Of a stretch of 64,000 nt of DNA, positions 1 to 9,118 are shown in pieces; positions within the stretch are counted from its first letter, which is position 1; every line of letters begins with the position of its first letter. Both the position numbers and the translations under genes were made by a program. The notes below the pieces were generated by a model. It ran no database searches. It was given only the letters and a program-made list of their open reading frames with translations, and was not told where the DNA came from. Source of the stretch: Microbacterium immunditiarum (GTDB lineage: Bacteria > Actinomycetota > Actinomycetes > Actinomycetales > Microbacteriaceae); assembly GCF_013409785.1 (NCBI RefSeq), contig NZ_JACCBV010000001.1, positions 2,852,001 to 2,916,000 of the forward strand, given 5' to 3'.

Positions 1-569
1 TCGGGAGAGCCGGCGGGCGCGGCATCCGTCGTTTCGTCGTCTTCCGACGCCGCGCGGCGCTCACGCGTGCCGTCGAGGTGGAGTCCGACGAGCACGAGCA
101 GCGCCACGCCGATCATCATCGACACGATGAAGATGTCGGCGACGTTGTAGATCGCCGGCATCATCCACGGGGTGTTGATGAAGTCTACGACGTGTCCGAC
201 GGGGAAGCCCGGCTCACGCAGGACGCGGTCGGTCAGGTTGCCCAGCACGCCGCCGAGCAGCAGCCCGAGGGCGACGGCCCACACACGCGAGCGGACGCGC
301 GTGACCGTGAGCCACACGACCACCACGGCGACCGCGGCCAGCGCGATCGTGAAGATCCACGTGACGCCCTCGCCGAGCGAGAACGCGGCGCCGGGGTTGC
401 GCGTGAGGATGAAGATCAGGAAGTCGCCGAGAACGTGGACCGGCTCCCCGGGCGGGAGGTTCTCGATGGCGAGGTACTTCGTGAACTGATCGGCGGCCAG
501 CACCATCAACGCGAGGAGCGCGACGATGGCACCGGCCGCCGCAGGTCTGAGAGGACGGCGGTTCGTCAA
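1..569 (-). CDS. lspA: Prolipoprotein signal peptidase LspA (partial, C-terminus off the left edge)
   Basis: Membrane aspartyl protease that removes the signal peptide from lipid-modified prolipoproteins. I read it from a TTG at 569; 188 codons are visible before the edge. About four hydrophobic segments appear (near residues 10-27, 70-88, 95-107 and 143-163). Both catalytic motifs are present: GNLTDR with Asp113 and NVADIFI with Asp144, preceded by VVDFI. The start is 10 bases beyond the divIVA stop, so it is probably the last gene of the dcw transcript. The TTG has only a weak ribosome site, so the start is less certain than the identity. The visible tail after residue 165 is charged (RERRAASEDDE) and probably cytoplasmic. 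Confidence 0.9.
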   Translation of the reverse strand, partial: MTNRRPLRPAAAGAIVALLALMVLAADQFTKYLAIENLPPGEPVHVLGDFLIFILTRNPGAAFSLGEGVTWIFTIALAAVAVVVVWLTVTRVRSRVWAVALGLLLGGVLGNLTDRVLREPGFPVGHVVDFINTPWMMPAIYNVADIFIVSMMIGVALLVLVGLHLDGTRERRAASEDDETTDAAPAGSP

Positions 570-578
570 AGGATCGGC

Positions 579-1157
579 CTACAGGCCGCCGATGCTCGAA
601 ACCGGCGTGGGCCCGGATGCCGTGGCCGTGGTCTCGAGGTCGCGGAGCTTGCCCTCGATGAAGCCGCGAAGCTGGGCGCGGTAGTCGCGCTCGAACGTGC
701 GCAGCTCGGCGATGCGGGCCTCGAGCGACGTGCGCTCCTTGTCGAGACGCGCGATCTCGTCGCGGCCGCGCGCCTCGGCGTCGGCGACGATCGAGGCGGC
801 CTGCGACTGCGCGTCGGCGATGAGCTGGTCGCGCTTGGCGCGGCCCTCGGCGACGTGCTCGTCGTGCAGGCGCTGGGCCAGCTCGATGATGCCCGCGCTC
901 GCGGCGGCAGGCGGACCGCCCTCGGCGGACGGCGCCAGCTGCTGCAAGGGAGCGGCTGCCGGCGCGGCGGCGGGAGCGGCGGCGCCCGACTCGTACGCGG
1001 CGAGCTTCGCCTTCAGCTCCTCGTTCTCGGCCAGAGCCTTGCGCCACTCCACGACGATCTCGTCGAGGAAGTCGTCGACCTCGTCCGGATCGAAGCCCTC
1101 CTTGAACCGGACGTGCTGGAACTGCTTCGTGACGACGTCATCGGGAGTCAATGCCAT
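579..1157 (-). CDS. wag31: DivIVA/Wag31 polar growth scaffold (192 aa)
   Basis: Polar coiled-coil protein that directs tip growth in actinobacteria. The N-terminal DivIVA domain (residues 1-57) has the usual TPDDV, F-x-x-x-RF and GYD-like (GFDPDEVDDFLDEI) pattern. It is followed by an Ala/Pro linker (about 58-85) and a long coiled coil (about 88-175) ending in SSIGGL. ATG 1157 is chosen because GAGGAAA lies just upstream and the domain starts there; a longer in-frame reading to 1235 has no support. It is shorter than the roughly 260-residue mycobacterial Wag31, through a shorter linker and tail. It has its own likely promoter (-10 TATGCT at 1244-1239). Confidence 0.95.
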   Translation of the reverse strand: MALTPDDVVTKQFQHVRFKEGFDPDEVDDFLDEIVVEWRKALAENEELKAKLAAYESGAAAPAAAPAAAPLQQLAPSAEGGPPAAASAGIIELAQRLHDEHVAEGRAKRDQLIADAQSQAASIVADAEARGRDEIARLDKERTSLEARIAELRTFERDYRAQLRGFIEGKLRDLETTATASGPTPVSSIGGL

Positions 1158-1238
1158 GGTGTTTCCTCTTTCGCGCGCACTGGTCGCTGGCCGATGTCGG
1201 GGTTGGCCCGCCGCGGGGGACGCGCCACTGTCCAAGAC

Positions 1239-1268
1239 AGCATAGCCGTGGCTCGGAAGCGTGTCGAA
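1239..1268 (-). promoter_or_regulatory. Putative divIVA promoter
   Basis: On the minus strand a TTCGAC -35-like hexamer (1268-1263) is separated by 18 bases from TATGCT (1244-1239), about 80 bases before the divIVA ATG. It lies in the 160-base gap between yggT and divIVA, which holds no gene. Inferred from sequence only. Confidence 0.5.
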
Positions 1269-1317
1269 GGGGCGGACCCCGTGTGTCCTACTGAGAAAGT
1301 GCTGAGGATGATGACGC

Positions 1318-1617
1318 TCAGCCGGCGATCGCGCGCGTGACCGAGAGCAGGATGAAGCACAGGAGCAGCGTCAGCGCGAACGCGAAATCGATCGCCACCG
1401 AGCCGACGCGAAGGGGCGGGATGAACCGCCGGAACAGCTTGATCGGCGGATCGGTGATCGTGTAGACGACCTCGGCGACGACGAGTCCGGCACCCTTCGG
1501 ACGCCACTCGCGATTGAAGAACGGGATCCAGTCGAGCACGAGCCGGACGAGCAGGATGAGGACGTAGATCAGGAGCAGCGTGTTGAGGATCCCGGCGATG
1601 AGCTGAAGGACGAACAC
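1318..1617 (-). CDS. YggT family membrane protein (99 aa)
   Basis: Small integral membrane protein of the YggT family, with hydrophobic segments at about residues 1-28 and 72-97 and the conserved DWIPFF and RRFIPPL stretches between them. It follows sepF after 3 bases and precedes divIVA, the standard actinobacterial order sepF-yggT-divIVA. The molecular role is not established; the association with division and envelope genes is by position. The start is the ATG immediately after the sepF stop. Confidence 0.9.
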   Translation of the reverse strand: MFVLQLIAGILNTLLLIYVLILLVRLVLDWIPFFNREWRPKGAGLVVAEVVYTITDPPIKLFRRFIPPLRVGSVAIDFAFALTLLLCFILLSVTRAIAG

Positions 1618-1620
1618 GGG

Positions 1621-2079
1621 TTACGGCGCGAACGGAACCGCGTCGGGATCGGCCTGCGCGACCGTCCCGTCACCCGACACCGCCACGTTCTCGGGCGACA
1701 GCAGGAAGACCTTGCTCGTGACCCGCTCGATGCGGCCGTAGAGGCCGAGAGAGAGGCCGCTCGCGAAGTCGATCAGCCGTCGCGCGTCGGCGTCGCTCAT
1801 CTGCGAGAGGTTGATGATGACGGGGATGCCGTCACGGAAGTTCTCGGCGATGACCTGCGCGTCGCGGTACTGCTTGGGGTGGACCGTCAGAATCTCGGAG
1901 ATCGGGCTGGCCGCGGGCTGCCGCACGACAGCGGGCCGGTGGATCGGCGTGATCGGCGCGGCCGGCTTCTCGACCGACTTGCCGGCACGCGGGGCCGGCT
2001 GTGGCGTCGGCTCCTCGTAGGCCTCTTCTTCGTCGGCGAGCCCCAGGTACACCATCGTCTTCTTCAGCGGGTTGGACAT
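1621..2079 (-). CDS. sepF: Cell division protein SepF (152 aa)
   Basis: Membrane-binding FtsZ anchor that replaces FtsA in actinobacteria. The N-terminal amphipathic segment starts [19 protein letters not shown]. After a Pro/Ala-rich linker (about 25-60) comes the SepF core, with VIINLSQM and [15 protein letters not shown] visible. I chose ATG 2079 because GGAGGATGCG directly precedes it; a reading five codons longer exists. It follows yggS by 43 bases. The FtsZ made upstream ends in the conserved DLDIPDFL tail that SepF is known to bind. Confidence 0.95.
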   Translation of the reverse strand: MSNPLKKTMVYLGLADEEEAYEEPTPQPAPRAGKSVEKPAAPITPIHRPAVVRQPAASPISEILTVHPKQYRDAQVIAENFRDGIPVIINLSQMSDADARRLIDFASGLSLGLYGRIERVTSKVFLLSPENVAVSGDGTVAQADPDAVPFAP

Positions 2080-2122
2080 CGCATCCTCCGTCATCGCGTC
2101 GCGTTGCTCGTCTGTTCCGAGG

Positions 2123-2806
2123 CTAACCGTGCACCGGCCTCGGTCCGGTGATTGCTGTGCCGATCCGCAGGTGTGTCGCGCCGGCGGCGATCGCCTCGGC
2201 GAAGTCTCCGGTCATGCCCGCGGATATCCAGGTGGCCGACGGCTCGAGCTCGCGCACGAGGTCGGCGTACTCGCGCAGCCGCTCGAACGCGGGCGCGGGA
2301 GGCTCTTCGAGCGGGGCGACCGCCATGACGCCGCGGAGGCGGAGGGTGGGGCATCCGATCACATGCTCGGCGAGCGACCGCAGGTCGCTCGGCGCCACCC
2401 CTCCCCTCTTCGGATCATCGGTCAGGTTGATCTGCACGAGGATGTCGAGCGACGGCGCGCCATCGCCGCCCGCCGCGTCGAGCGCGTCGGCCAGGCGGTG
2501 GCGGTCGACCGAGTGGACGACGGATGCCGCGGCCCGGATCGCCTTCGCCTTGTTGGTCTGCGCCTGGCCGATGAAGTGCCAGGTCAGGCCGGGCAGGTCG
2601 CGCACGCGCCCCCGCTTGTCGGTGAGCTCCTGCTGGCGATTCTCACCGACGTCTCGCACGCCGAGGTCGTAGAGCTGTTCCACGAGGGAGGCCGGATGGA
2701 ACTTCGTCACGACGATGCGGGTGAGCTCGGCGGGGTCGCGTCCTGCAGCCCGGGCGGCGTCGGCGATCCGCGCGTCGACCTCGGCGAGGCGAGAGGCGAG
2801 ATCCAC
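2123..2806 (-). CDS. yggS: YggS/PROSC family PLP homeostasis protein (227 aa)
   Basis: PLP-binding TIM-barrel protein of the alanine-racemase fold that buffers pyridoxal phosphate rather than catalysing a known reaction. The PLP lysine is Lys35 in VVTKFHP. The phosphate-binding end reads [12 protein letters not shown] followed by [11 protein letters not shown], and [10 protein letters not shown] is also diagnostic. It starts at GTG 2806, nine bases after the ftsZ stop, and sits between ftsZ and sepF as in many Gram-positive dcw clusters. About 227 residues is normal for the family. Confidence 0.95.
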   Translation of the reverse strand: MDLASRLAEVDARIADAARAAGRDPAELTRIVVTKFHPASLVEQLYDLGVRDVGENRQQELTDKRGRVRDLPGLTWHFIGQAQTNKAKAIRAAASVVHSVDRHRLADALDAAGGDGAPSLDILVQINLTDDPKRGGVAPSDLRSLAEHVIGCPTLRLRGVMAVAPLEEPPAPAFERLREYADLVRELEPSATWISAGMTGDFAEAIAAGATHLRIGTAITGPRPVHG

Positions 2807-2815
2807 CGTCCGGGA

Positions 2816-3970
2816 CTACTTCAGGAAGTCGGGGATGTCGAGGTCGTCGTCGAACGAGTCATGGCTCGGCTCCGACGTGATGCTCGCTCCGACCGACACC
2901 GGCTCCGACGACTCGGTCGCCCGCGACATCGCCGCCTCTTCGGGCGCGACGCTCGGCAGCACGGGCGGCGCCGTCACAGGCGTCGAACGCAGGCTCGAGA
3001 TCGGCTCGATACGGGTGGACGGTTCACCGCCGTCGAATCCGGCCGCGATCACGGTGACGCGCACCTCGTCGCCGAGCGTGTCGTCGATGACCGTTCCGAA
3101 GATGATGTTCGCCTCGGGGTGCGCCGCTTCCTTGACCAGCTGCGCGGCGTCGTTGATCTCGAAGATCCCGAGGTTCGAGCCGCCCTGGATCGACAGCAGA
3201 ACGCCGTGCGCTCCCTCGATCGACGCCTCGAGCAGCGGCGATTCGACCGCGAGCTCCGCGGCCTTGATCGCGCGATCCGCTCCCCGTGCCGAGCCGATGC
3301 CCATGAGCGCCGAGCCGGCACCCTGCATGACCGACTTCACGTCCGCGAAGTCCAGGTTGATGAGACCCGGCGTCGTGATGAGGTCGGTGATGCCCTGGAC
3401 ACCGGCGAGGAGCACCTGGTCGGCCGTCGCGAACGCCTCGATCATCGAGATGCCGCGATCGCTGATCTCGAGCAGGCGGTCGTTGGGCACGACGATGAGG
3501 GTGTCGACCTCTTCCTTCAGCTTCGCGACGCCCGTCTCGGCCTGCTGCTGGCGGCGGCGGCCCTCGAACGAGAAGGGCTTGGTCACAACACCGATCGTCA
3601 GCGCGCCGATCGACTTCGCGATCTTCGCCACGACGGGAGCACCGCCCGTGCCCGTTCCACCGCCCTCGCCCGCCGTGACGAAGACCATGTCGGCGCCGCG
3701 CAGCGACTCCTCGATCTCCTCGGCGTGGTCTTCGGCCGCACGGCGACCGACCTCGGGGTCGGCGCCCGCGCCGAGTCCGCGGGTGAGCTCGCGACCGACG
3801 TCGAGCTTGACGTCGGCATCGCTCATCAGCAGCGCCTGCGCGTCGGTGTTGATCGCGATGAACTCGACACCCCGCAACCCGAGCTCGATCATGCGATTGA
3901 CGGCGTTGACGCCTCCGCCACCCACGCCGACCACCTTGATGACGGCGAGGTAGTTCTGGTTCTGGCTCAT
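2816..3970 (-). CDS. ftsZ: Cell division GTPase FtsZ (384 aa)
   Basis: Tubulin-like GTPase that forms the Z ring. Visible features are [13 protein letters not shown] (residues 15-27), the tubulin signature [10 protein letters not shown] (101-110), the [11 protein letters not shown] catalytic loop near 205 and the C-terminal partner-binding tail [12 protein letters not shown] variable Ser/Thr/Pro linker lies at about 315-370. The ATG has GGAGG seven bases upstream. A 200-base non-coding stretch with two palindromes separates it from ftsQ, so ftsZ probably has its own promoter. A MerR protein encoded at about 37 kb resembles FtsR, a known activator of ftsZ in Corynebacterium. Confidence 0.98.
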   Translation of the reverse strand: MSQNQNYLAVIKVVGVGGGGVNAVNRMIELGLRGVEFIAINTDAQALLMSDADVKLDVGRELTRGLGAGADPEVGRRAAEDHAEEIEESLRGADMVFVTAGEGGGTGTGGAPVVAKIAKSIGALTIGVVTKPFSFEGRRRQQQAETGVAKLKEEVDTLIVVPNDRLLEISDRGISMIEAFATADQVLLAGVQGITDLITTPGLINLDFADVKSVMQGAGSALMGIGSARGADRAIKAAELAVESPLLEASIEGAHGVLLSIQGGSNLGIFEINDAAQLVKEAAHPEANIIFGTVIDDTLGDEVRVTVIAAGFDGGEPSTRIEPISSLRSTPVTAPPVLPSVAPEEAAMSRATESSEPVSVGASITSEPSHDSFDDDLDIPDFLK

Positions 3971-4004
3971 GCCGGCCTCCGAATCGTGCGAACCAAACCT
4001 TCAA

Positions 4005-4045
4005 CCTCTAGTAGAGGTATAAAGAATTGCCCGGTATGCAATTCC
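4005..4045. promoter_or_regulatory. Two palindromes in the ftsQ-ftsZ gap
   Basis: The 200-base gap (3971-4170) has an AT-rich core unusual for this genome. ACCTCTA-G-TAGAGGT is a perfect 7+7 palindrome at 4005-4019. GAATTGC...GCAATTC is a second inverted repeat with 7-base arms at 4025-4031 and 4039-4045. On the minus strand TTGCAT and TATACC overlap them as weak promoter-like hexamers. The sites lie 35-75 bases before the ftsZ ATG and could be operators or part of an mRNA leader structure. The regulator is unknown. Confidence 0.5.
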
Positions 4046-4170
4046 TTTGATCGAAGGTAAGCGGATGCCTCGTCCCGAACCGGTACCGCTTGGGCGTGTC
4101 GCGGCACCCGCGCTCAAACTCGTCCGCGGCACGACCCGGTGCGCGGCGAGACCGTCGTCGGAATACGCGC

Positions 4171-5148
4171 TCAGCGCACGACGATCGAGCCAGGCGACGA
4201 CACGTCGTAGACGCTGACCGAACCCGGCGGGCGCTGCGTCATCATCGTCTGCAGCACGAGCGCCTTCATCGCCGAGTCGTCCGCGCTCCCCCACACGACC
4301 TGCGTGTTCGTGCCGCCGAGGAGGAGCGTTACGTCGTCCGGCGTCGTCGCCGTGACACCCGTCACGAGCGACCGGATGTCGTCGGGGAGCGAGCGGACCA
4401 CCTGCCCGGCCGCCTCGAACGCGTTCGAGCGCACACCGCCCTGCACGTCGAGGATCGGACGTCCGGGCGCGGGCGTCTCGGTGGTGGACAGCGCGACCCC
4501 GGCGGCGTCGACGAGCGTGTAGCCGGCGCGCGTCTCGATGAGCCCGATCGGCGTGCGCTCCACGATCCGCACGACGAGTTCGTGCGGCGGGCGCGCCTCG
4601 AGCCGGTACGACTGGACGAGCGGGAAGGCGACGAGCGCCGCCTTCACCTCGCTGTCGTCGATGAGCGGGAGCGGCGTTCCGAGCTGATCGGCGAGCGCCG
4701 CCTCGACCGCGGAGGCGTCGAGCTGCTCGACGCCGACCACGCGGAAACGCTCGACCGCGAACAGCGGACTGTACGCGGCGCCGAGCGTGCCGAGCACGAG
4801 GAGCACGAGTGCCGCGGCGGCGCCCAGCCACATCAGCCGCCGGCGCCGCTGGCGCGCCGTGAACCGCCGGATCTCGGAGCGCAGCGCCTTGCGCCGTGCG
4901 CGCGACGCGCGCCACACGTCGCGCAGGCGGACGGGCTCGGCGGGAGCATCCGGATCATTCGCGTCGCTGTCCATGCCCGGGAGGGGCGCGGGGGCGTCGC
5001 CGGTGCGCGCGGTGAGCGGGATGACCGGGGCGACGGCATCCGGGTCGCTCGCCGCGTCGGCCCCCGGGTCCGCGGCCCCCGCCGCGCGGTTCGCGCCGTC
5101 CGCGCGCGCTGCGGCCGGCGGAGGCGGCAGAGGCGTCGGCCGGCGCAT
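4171..5148 (-). CDS. ftsQ: Cell division protein FtsQ/DivIB (325 aa)
   Basis: Bitopic divisome protein. A roughly 100-residue Pro/Ala/Asp-rich and then basic cytoplasmic region is followed by one transmembrane helix (about 106-126), a POTRA domain starting near FAVERFRVVGVEQLD (about 130-200) and the FtsQ beta domain to the C-terminus. The cytoplasmic region is long compared with proteobacterial FtsQ, as is common in actinobacteria. It starts 6 bases after the murC stop and lies in the expected murC-ftsQ-ftsZ order. Confidence 0.95.
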   Translation of the reverse strand: MRRPTPLPPPPAAARADGANRAAGAADPGADAASDPDAVAPVIPLTARTGDAPAPLPGMDSDANDPDAPAEPVRLRDVWRASRARRKALRSEIRRFTARQRRRRLMWLGAAAALVLLVLGTLGAAYSPLFAVERFRVVGVEQLDASAVEAALADQLGTPLPLIDDSEVKAALVAFPLVQSYRLEARPPHELVVRIVERTPIGLIETRAGYTLVDAAGVALSTTETPAPGRPILDVQGGVRSNAFEAAGQVVRSLPDDIRSLVTGVTATTPDDVTLLLGGTNTQVVWGSADDSAMKALVLQTMMTQRPPGSVSVYDVSSPGSIVVR

Positions 5149-5154
5149 CCGGGA

Positions 5155-6576
5155 CTACTCCCCTGATCCCTCGGCCGTGCCGCCCGCCTTGGCGAGCGCC
5201 TCGAGCACCTGCGGGATGATCAGGTACACGTTGCCGCACCCGAGGGTGATGACGTAGTCGCCCGCGCGCGCCACGGATGCCGTGTACTCGGCGGCCTCCT
5301 GCCAGTCCGGCACGTAGTGCACATGCGACGGGTCGGAGAACGCATTGCTGACGAGCTCGCCGGTGACGCCGGGGACCGGGTCTTCGCGCGCACCGTACAC
5401 GTCGAGCATGACGGTGTGGTCGGCGTGGGTCTCGAGCACCTCGGCGAACTCGCGGTACATCTCCTGCGTGCGCGAGTACGTGTGCGGCTGCTGGATCGCG
5501 ATGATGCGTCCGTCGCCGATCACCGTGCGCGCGGCCGCGAGCGCCGCGGCGACCTCCGTCGGGTGGTGCGCGTAGTCGTCGTAGACGCTCACACCGCGCT
5601 CGACGCCGTGCAGCTCGAAGCGGCGGATCGTCCCCTCGAACCGCTCGACCGCGCGGACGGCCGGTTCGAGCTCGTGGCCGAGCGTCAGGAGCGCTGCGAC
5701 CGCTCCGGCGGCGTTGATCGCGTTGTGCGCCCCGGGGATCTGGAGCTTCGCGTCGACCGACGTTCCCCCGTGCTCGATCGTGAACGAGACGGAACCGTCG
5801 GTGCGGATGCCCGTGACCCGCACGTCCGCTCCCTCGGACTCGCCGAACGTCACGACGTTCTCGTGCGAGATGCGCGCCGCGACACTCCGGGCCCCCGGGT
5901 CGTCGGCCGAGATCACGACCGCCTCCCGCGCCCGGTTCGCGAAGCGGGCGAACGCCTCGTCGAACGCGTCGCGCGTTCCGTAGTGGTCGAGGTGGTCGGG
6001 GTCCACGTTCGTGATGAGCGCGATCGACGTGTCGTACAGCAGGAACGTCCCGTCGGACTCGTCCGCCTCGATCACGACGAGGTCGTCGCCCCCCGTGCGG
6101 CTCGAGACGCCGAGCTGGGCGACCACGCCGCCGTTGACGAATGTCGGGTCGGTGCCGAGCTCTTCGAGTGCGACGACGATCATGCCGGTCGACGTCGTCT
6201 TGCCGTGCGCGCCCGCGATCGACACGAGGCGGCGACCGCCGATGAGCCAGTACAGAGCCTGCGAGCGGTGGATCACGGGGAGCCCGCGCTCCTTGGCGAG
6301 CACGTACTCGGGGTTCTCGGGCCAGATCGCCCCCGTGTGCACGACGGTGTCGACGTCGTCGGCGAGGTTCGCGGCGTCGTGCCCGACGTACACGCGCGCA
6401 CCTCGCGCGGCGAGAGCCCGCAGTGCGGCGCTGTCGGCACGGTCGGAGCCGGACACGCGGATGCCCCGATCAAGGAACATGCCGGCGAGCCCGGACATGC
6501 CCGAGCCGCCGATCCCGATGAAGTGGGCGGACTCGATGGTCTCGGGGATGGGAAGGCTCAGGTCGGGTCTGATCAT
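5155..6576 (-). CDS. murC: UDP-N-acetylmuramate-L-alanine ligase MurC (473 aa)
   Basis: Cytoplasmic ATP-dependent ligase adding L-Ala to UDP-MurNAc. It has the N-terminal Rossmann motif [12 protein letters not shown] (21-32), the Mur ligase P-loop [10 protein letters not shown] (121-130), the central DESDGTF and [12 protein letters not shown] motifs, and the C-terminal [10 protein letters not shown]. The length is typical. A 102-base gap separates it from murG. A TAAGAT hexamer ends nine bases before the ATG, so an internal promoter giving a very short leader is possible. Confidence 0.98.
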   Translation of the reverse strand: MIRPDLSLPIPETIESAHFIGIGGSGMSGLAGMFLDRGIRVSGSDRADSAALRALAARGARVYVGHDAANLADDVDTVVHTGAIWPENPEYVLAKERGLPVIHRSQALYWLIGGRRLVSIAGAHGKTTSTGMIVVALEELGTDPTFVNGGVVAQLGVSSRTGGDDLVVIEADESDGTFLLYDTSIALITNVDPDHLDHYGTRDAFDEAFARFANRAREAVVISADDPGARSVAARISHENVVTFGESEGADVRVTGIRTDGSVSFTIEHGGTSVDAKLQIPGAHNAINAAGAVAALLTLGHELEPAVRAVERFEGTIRRFELHGVERGVSVYDDYAHHPTEVAAALAAARTVIGDGRIIAIQQPHTYSRTQEMYREFAEVLETHADHTVMLDVYGAREDPVPGVTGELVSNAFSDPSHVHYVPDWQEAAEYTASVARAGDYVITLGCGNVYLIIPQVLEALAKAGGTAEGSGE

Positions 6577-6678
6577 GACCCGTCAATCTTAGGTTGGCCG
6601 CCGGTGAGGACGGCCTCGGCACACGCCGCTCCCGGGTCGTGCTCAGGCTCACGCTGCCCGTCGCGCGGTTCGACGAGA

Positions 6679-7779
6679 TCAGGCACCTGGTGAGCGCCGC
6701 GCGAGCGCGCCGTCGATCATCGCCACGACGTTGTCGGTGCCCGCACGCGTGCCGACGGATGCCGCGGCCGCCCCCATCGCGTGGCGCGCGGCCTCGTTCG
6801 CGAGCAGCGGCACGACCTCGGAGCGGACGCGGTCGCCCGTGAACTCCACGTCGAGGGTGACCCTCGCCGCGCCTGCGCGCACCGCCGACGACGCGTTGAG
6901 CATCTGCTCGCCGTTGCCGACCGCGTAGGGCACGTAAACCGCGGGGATGCCCAGGGCGCTGACCTCGCTCACGGTCGCGGAGCCCGCACGCGACACGATG
7001 AGGTCGGCGATCGCGAACGCGAGGTCCATGCGGTCGACGTAGCGGCGCACGCAGTAACCGGGGACGCCGGGGTCGGCGAGCTCGGAGCGCTCGCCGGTCA
7101 CGTGGATGAGCTGCCATCCTGCGGCCAGGACGTCCTTCCACGCGGCGCCGTGGCCCTCGCCGAACGCCTCGTTGAGGCGCTGGGCTCCGAGCGAGCCGCC
7201 GAAGACGAGGAGCGTCGGCCTGTGGGGGTCGAGTCCGAAGTGCTCGGCCGCCTCGGCGCGCAGCGCGTCGCGATCGAGGTCGACGATCTCTCGTCGCAGG
7301 GGCATGCCGACGACCTGCGATCCCTTGAGCGGCGTCCCCTCGAACGCGACGCCGACGCCCGCCGCTCCGCGGGCCCCGAGCCGGTTCGCGAGGCCGGGGC
7401 GGGCGTTCGCCTCGTGCACGATGTACGGAACGCCCTCGCGGCGCGCCGCCACGTAGGCGGGCGCCGCCGCGTAGCCTCCGAACCCGGCGACGACGTCGAC
7501 GCCGCGCTCCCGGATGTGCGTGCGCACCTGCGCGATCGCGCGCGCGAAGCGCGCCGGGAATGCCGCCGCCGCGCGGTCGGGGCGACGCGGGAACGGGACC
7601 TTGTCCACGATCAGCAGCTCGTACCCGCGCTCGGGCACGAGCCGCGCCTCGAGCCCCTCGCGCGTGCCGAGCACGAGCACGTCTGCGTCGGCGTCGCGCT
7701 CCCGGAGGGCGTCCGCGACGGCGAGGAGCGGGTTGACGTGGCCGGCGGTTCCCCCGCCGGCGAGCAGGTACGTGGTCAT
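6679..7779 (-). CDS. murG: UDP-GlcNAc transferase MurG (366 aa)
   Basis: Peripheral membrane GT28 glycosyltransferase converting lipid I to lipid II. It shows LLAGGGTAGHVNP at residues 5-17, GFGGYAAAPAY, HEANARPGLANR and, in the C-terminal domain, VFGGSLGAQRLN and SRAGSATVSE. I start at ATG 7779, seven codons inside the longest reading, because the family begins right at this TYLLAGGGT strand and GGAAGAA lies upstream. It is 88 bases downstream of ftsW. Confidence 0.97.
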   Translation of the reverse strand: MTTYLLAGGGTAGHVNPLLAVADALRERDADADVLVLGTREGLEARLVPERGYELLIVDKVPFPRRPDRAAAAFPARFARAIAQVRTHIRERGVDVVAGFGGYAAAPAYVAARREGVPYIVHEANARPGLANRLGARGAAGVGVAFEGTPLKGSQVVGMPLRREIVDLDRDALRAEAAEHFGLDPHRPTLLVFGGSLGAQRLNEAFGEGHGAAWKDVLAAGWQLIHVTGERSELADPGVPGYCVRRYVDRMDLAFAIADLIVSRAGSATVSEVSALGIPAVYVPYAVGNGEQMLNASSAVRAGAARVTLDVEFTGDRVRSEVVPLLANEAARHAMGAAAASVGTRAGTDNVVAMIDGALARRSPGA

Positions 7780-7867
7780 CCGCTCGATTCTTCCAGACAC
7801 GGATGACGCGGCATCCGCCTCTGTCTGCGCACCCGCCCTTCACCGGATGCCCGCCCTCTTCACCGGA

Positions 7868-9118
7868 TCACGTGATCTCGCGTGCCCGCCCGGCGGAGCG
7901 CGTCGCGCGACGGGGCGCCGCCGTCCGCCTCGAGGGCAGCGACCGGGCGAACGACAGCAGCACGCCCGATGCGAGGAGCACCGACAGCAGGGACGTGCCG
8001 CCCTGCGACATGAACGGCAGGGGCAGGCCGAGCACCGGGAACACCCGCAGCACGACGCCGATGTTGATGAGCGCCTGGCCCACGATCCACACCGTGATGC
8101 CGCCCGACACGATGCGCACGAACGGGTCGTCGGTCTTGCGGATGACGTGGAACGCGCCGACCGCGAACAGGGCGAACAGCGCCAGTACGACGGCGCATCC
8201 GATGAGTCCGAGCTCCTCGCCGACGATCGCGAAGATGTAGTCGTTCGCGGCGGCGGGCAGCCAGTCGTACTTCTCGCGCGAGTTGCCGAGCCCGAGGCCG
8301 AAGATGCCGCCGCCGGCCAGACCCCAGATGCCGTGCAGCGGCTGGTAGCAGTCGTTGAGGTAGTCGCCGAGGCAGTCCGGGTTGAGGAAGCTCATGTACC
8401 GGCGCACGCGGTCGGGACTCGTGACCGCGAAATACAGGACCGCGAGGACGGCTGCGATCGCCGGGAGCACGAAGATCCGCAGCTTGACACCTGAGAAGAA
8501 CAGCGCCCCGAGCACGATCAGCACGAGGATCATCGCCGTGCCGAGGTCGTCGCCTGCCATGACCGTGCCGATCACGAGGATCGCCACCGGCACGAGCGGG
8601 ATGAACACGTGGCGCCACAGTCCCAGCAGCGTCTGCTTGCGGAACAGCACGTAGCCGACCCACAGCGCGAGGGCGAGCTTGAGGAACTCGGACGGCTGCG
8701 CCTGCACGCCGGCGATCTGGATCCAGTTGCGGTTTCCGTACGCCTCGACACCGAGGGGCGTGAACACGAGCATCTGGAAGATCGTCGCGAAGATGAGCGC
8801 GAGCCATGCGATGCGCTTCCAGAACGCGACCGGGAACCTGCTCGCGACGAACATGAGCGGCACGCCGATCGCGGCGAACATGAGCTGCTTGAGCGCGGCG
8901 TCGTACGGCTCGACGCCGGATGCCGCGGAGGTCGCCGACGTCGCCGAGAGCACCATCACGAGCCCGAAGATCGTCAGCAGCAGGGCCGTCGACGAGATGA
9001 GGAGGAACTCGCTCGGCACGGGCGCGAACACGCGTCCGAGCGAGATGCGGGCCGCGAGTCCGCGGCGGGGTTTGGGCTCAGGCGCCGTCGCGGGAGGGCG
9101 GGTCTGCGTCGTGCTCAC
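7868..9118 (-). CDS. ftsW: SEDS peptidoglycan polymerase FtsW (416 aa)
   Basis: Polytopic SEDS glycosyltransferase that polymerises lipid II at the septum with FtsI. About ten hydrophobic segments follow a short Pro-rich N-terminus. Signature stretches are GVEAYGNRNWIQI, QPSEFLKLALALW, GDDLGTAMIL and, near the C-terminus, FPVLGLPLPFMSQGGTS. It starts with GTG inside the end of murD, a 41-base overlap, so the two are probably translationally coupled. The tail after residue 390 is basic. Confidence 0.96.
   Translation of the reverse strand: MSTTQTRPPATAPEPKPRRGLAARISLGRVFAPVPSEFLLISSTALLLTIFGLVMVLSATSATSAASGVEPYDAALKQLMFAAIGVPLMFVASRFPVAFWKRIAWLALIFATIFQMLVFTPLGVEAYGNRNWIQIAGVQAQPSEFLKLALALWVGYVLFRKQTLLGLWRHVFIPLVPVAILVIGTVMAGDDLGTAMILVLIVLGALFFSGVKLRIFVLPAIAAVLAVLYFAVTSPDRVRRYMSFLNPDCLGDYLNDCYQPLHGIWGLAGGGIFGLGLGNSREKYDWLPAAANDYIFAIVGEELGLIGCAVVLALFALFAVGAFHVIRKTDDPFVRIVSGGITVWIVGQALINIGVVLRVFPVLGLPLPFMSQGGTSLLSVLLASGVLLSFARSLPSRRTAAPRRATRSAGRAREIT

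Noticed and set aside
2072..4060. Plus-strand open frame of 662 codons opposite ftsZ and yggS
   Set aside because: Antisense to two clear genes; composition is that of a shadow frame.
6577..6678. Possible small gene in the murG-murC gap
   Set aside because: Only about 100 bases, with no ribosome site or conserved frame; a -10-like TAAGAT explains it better.
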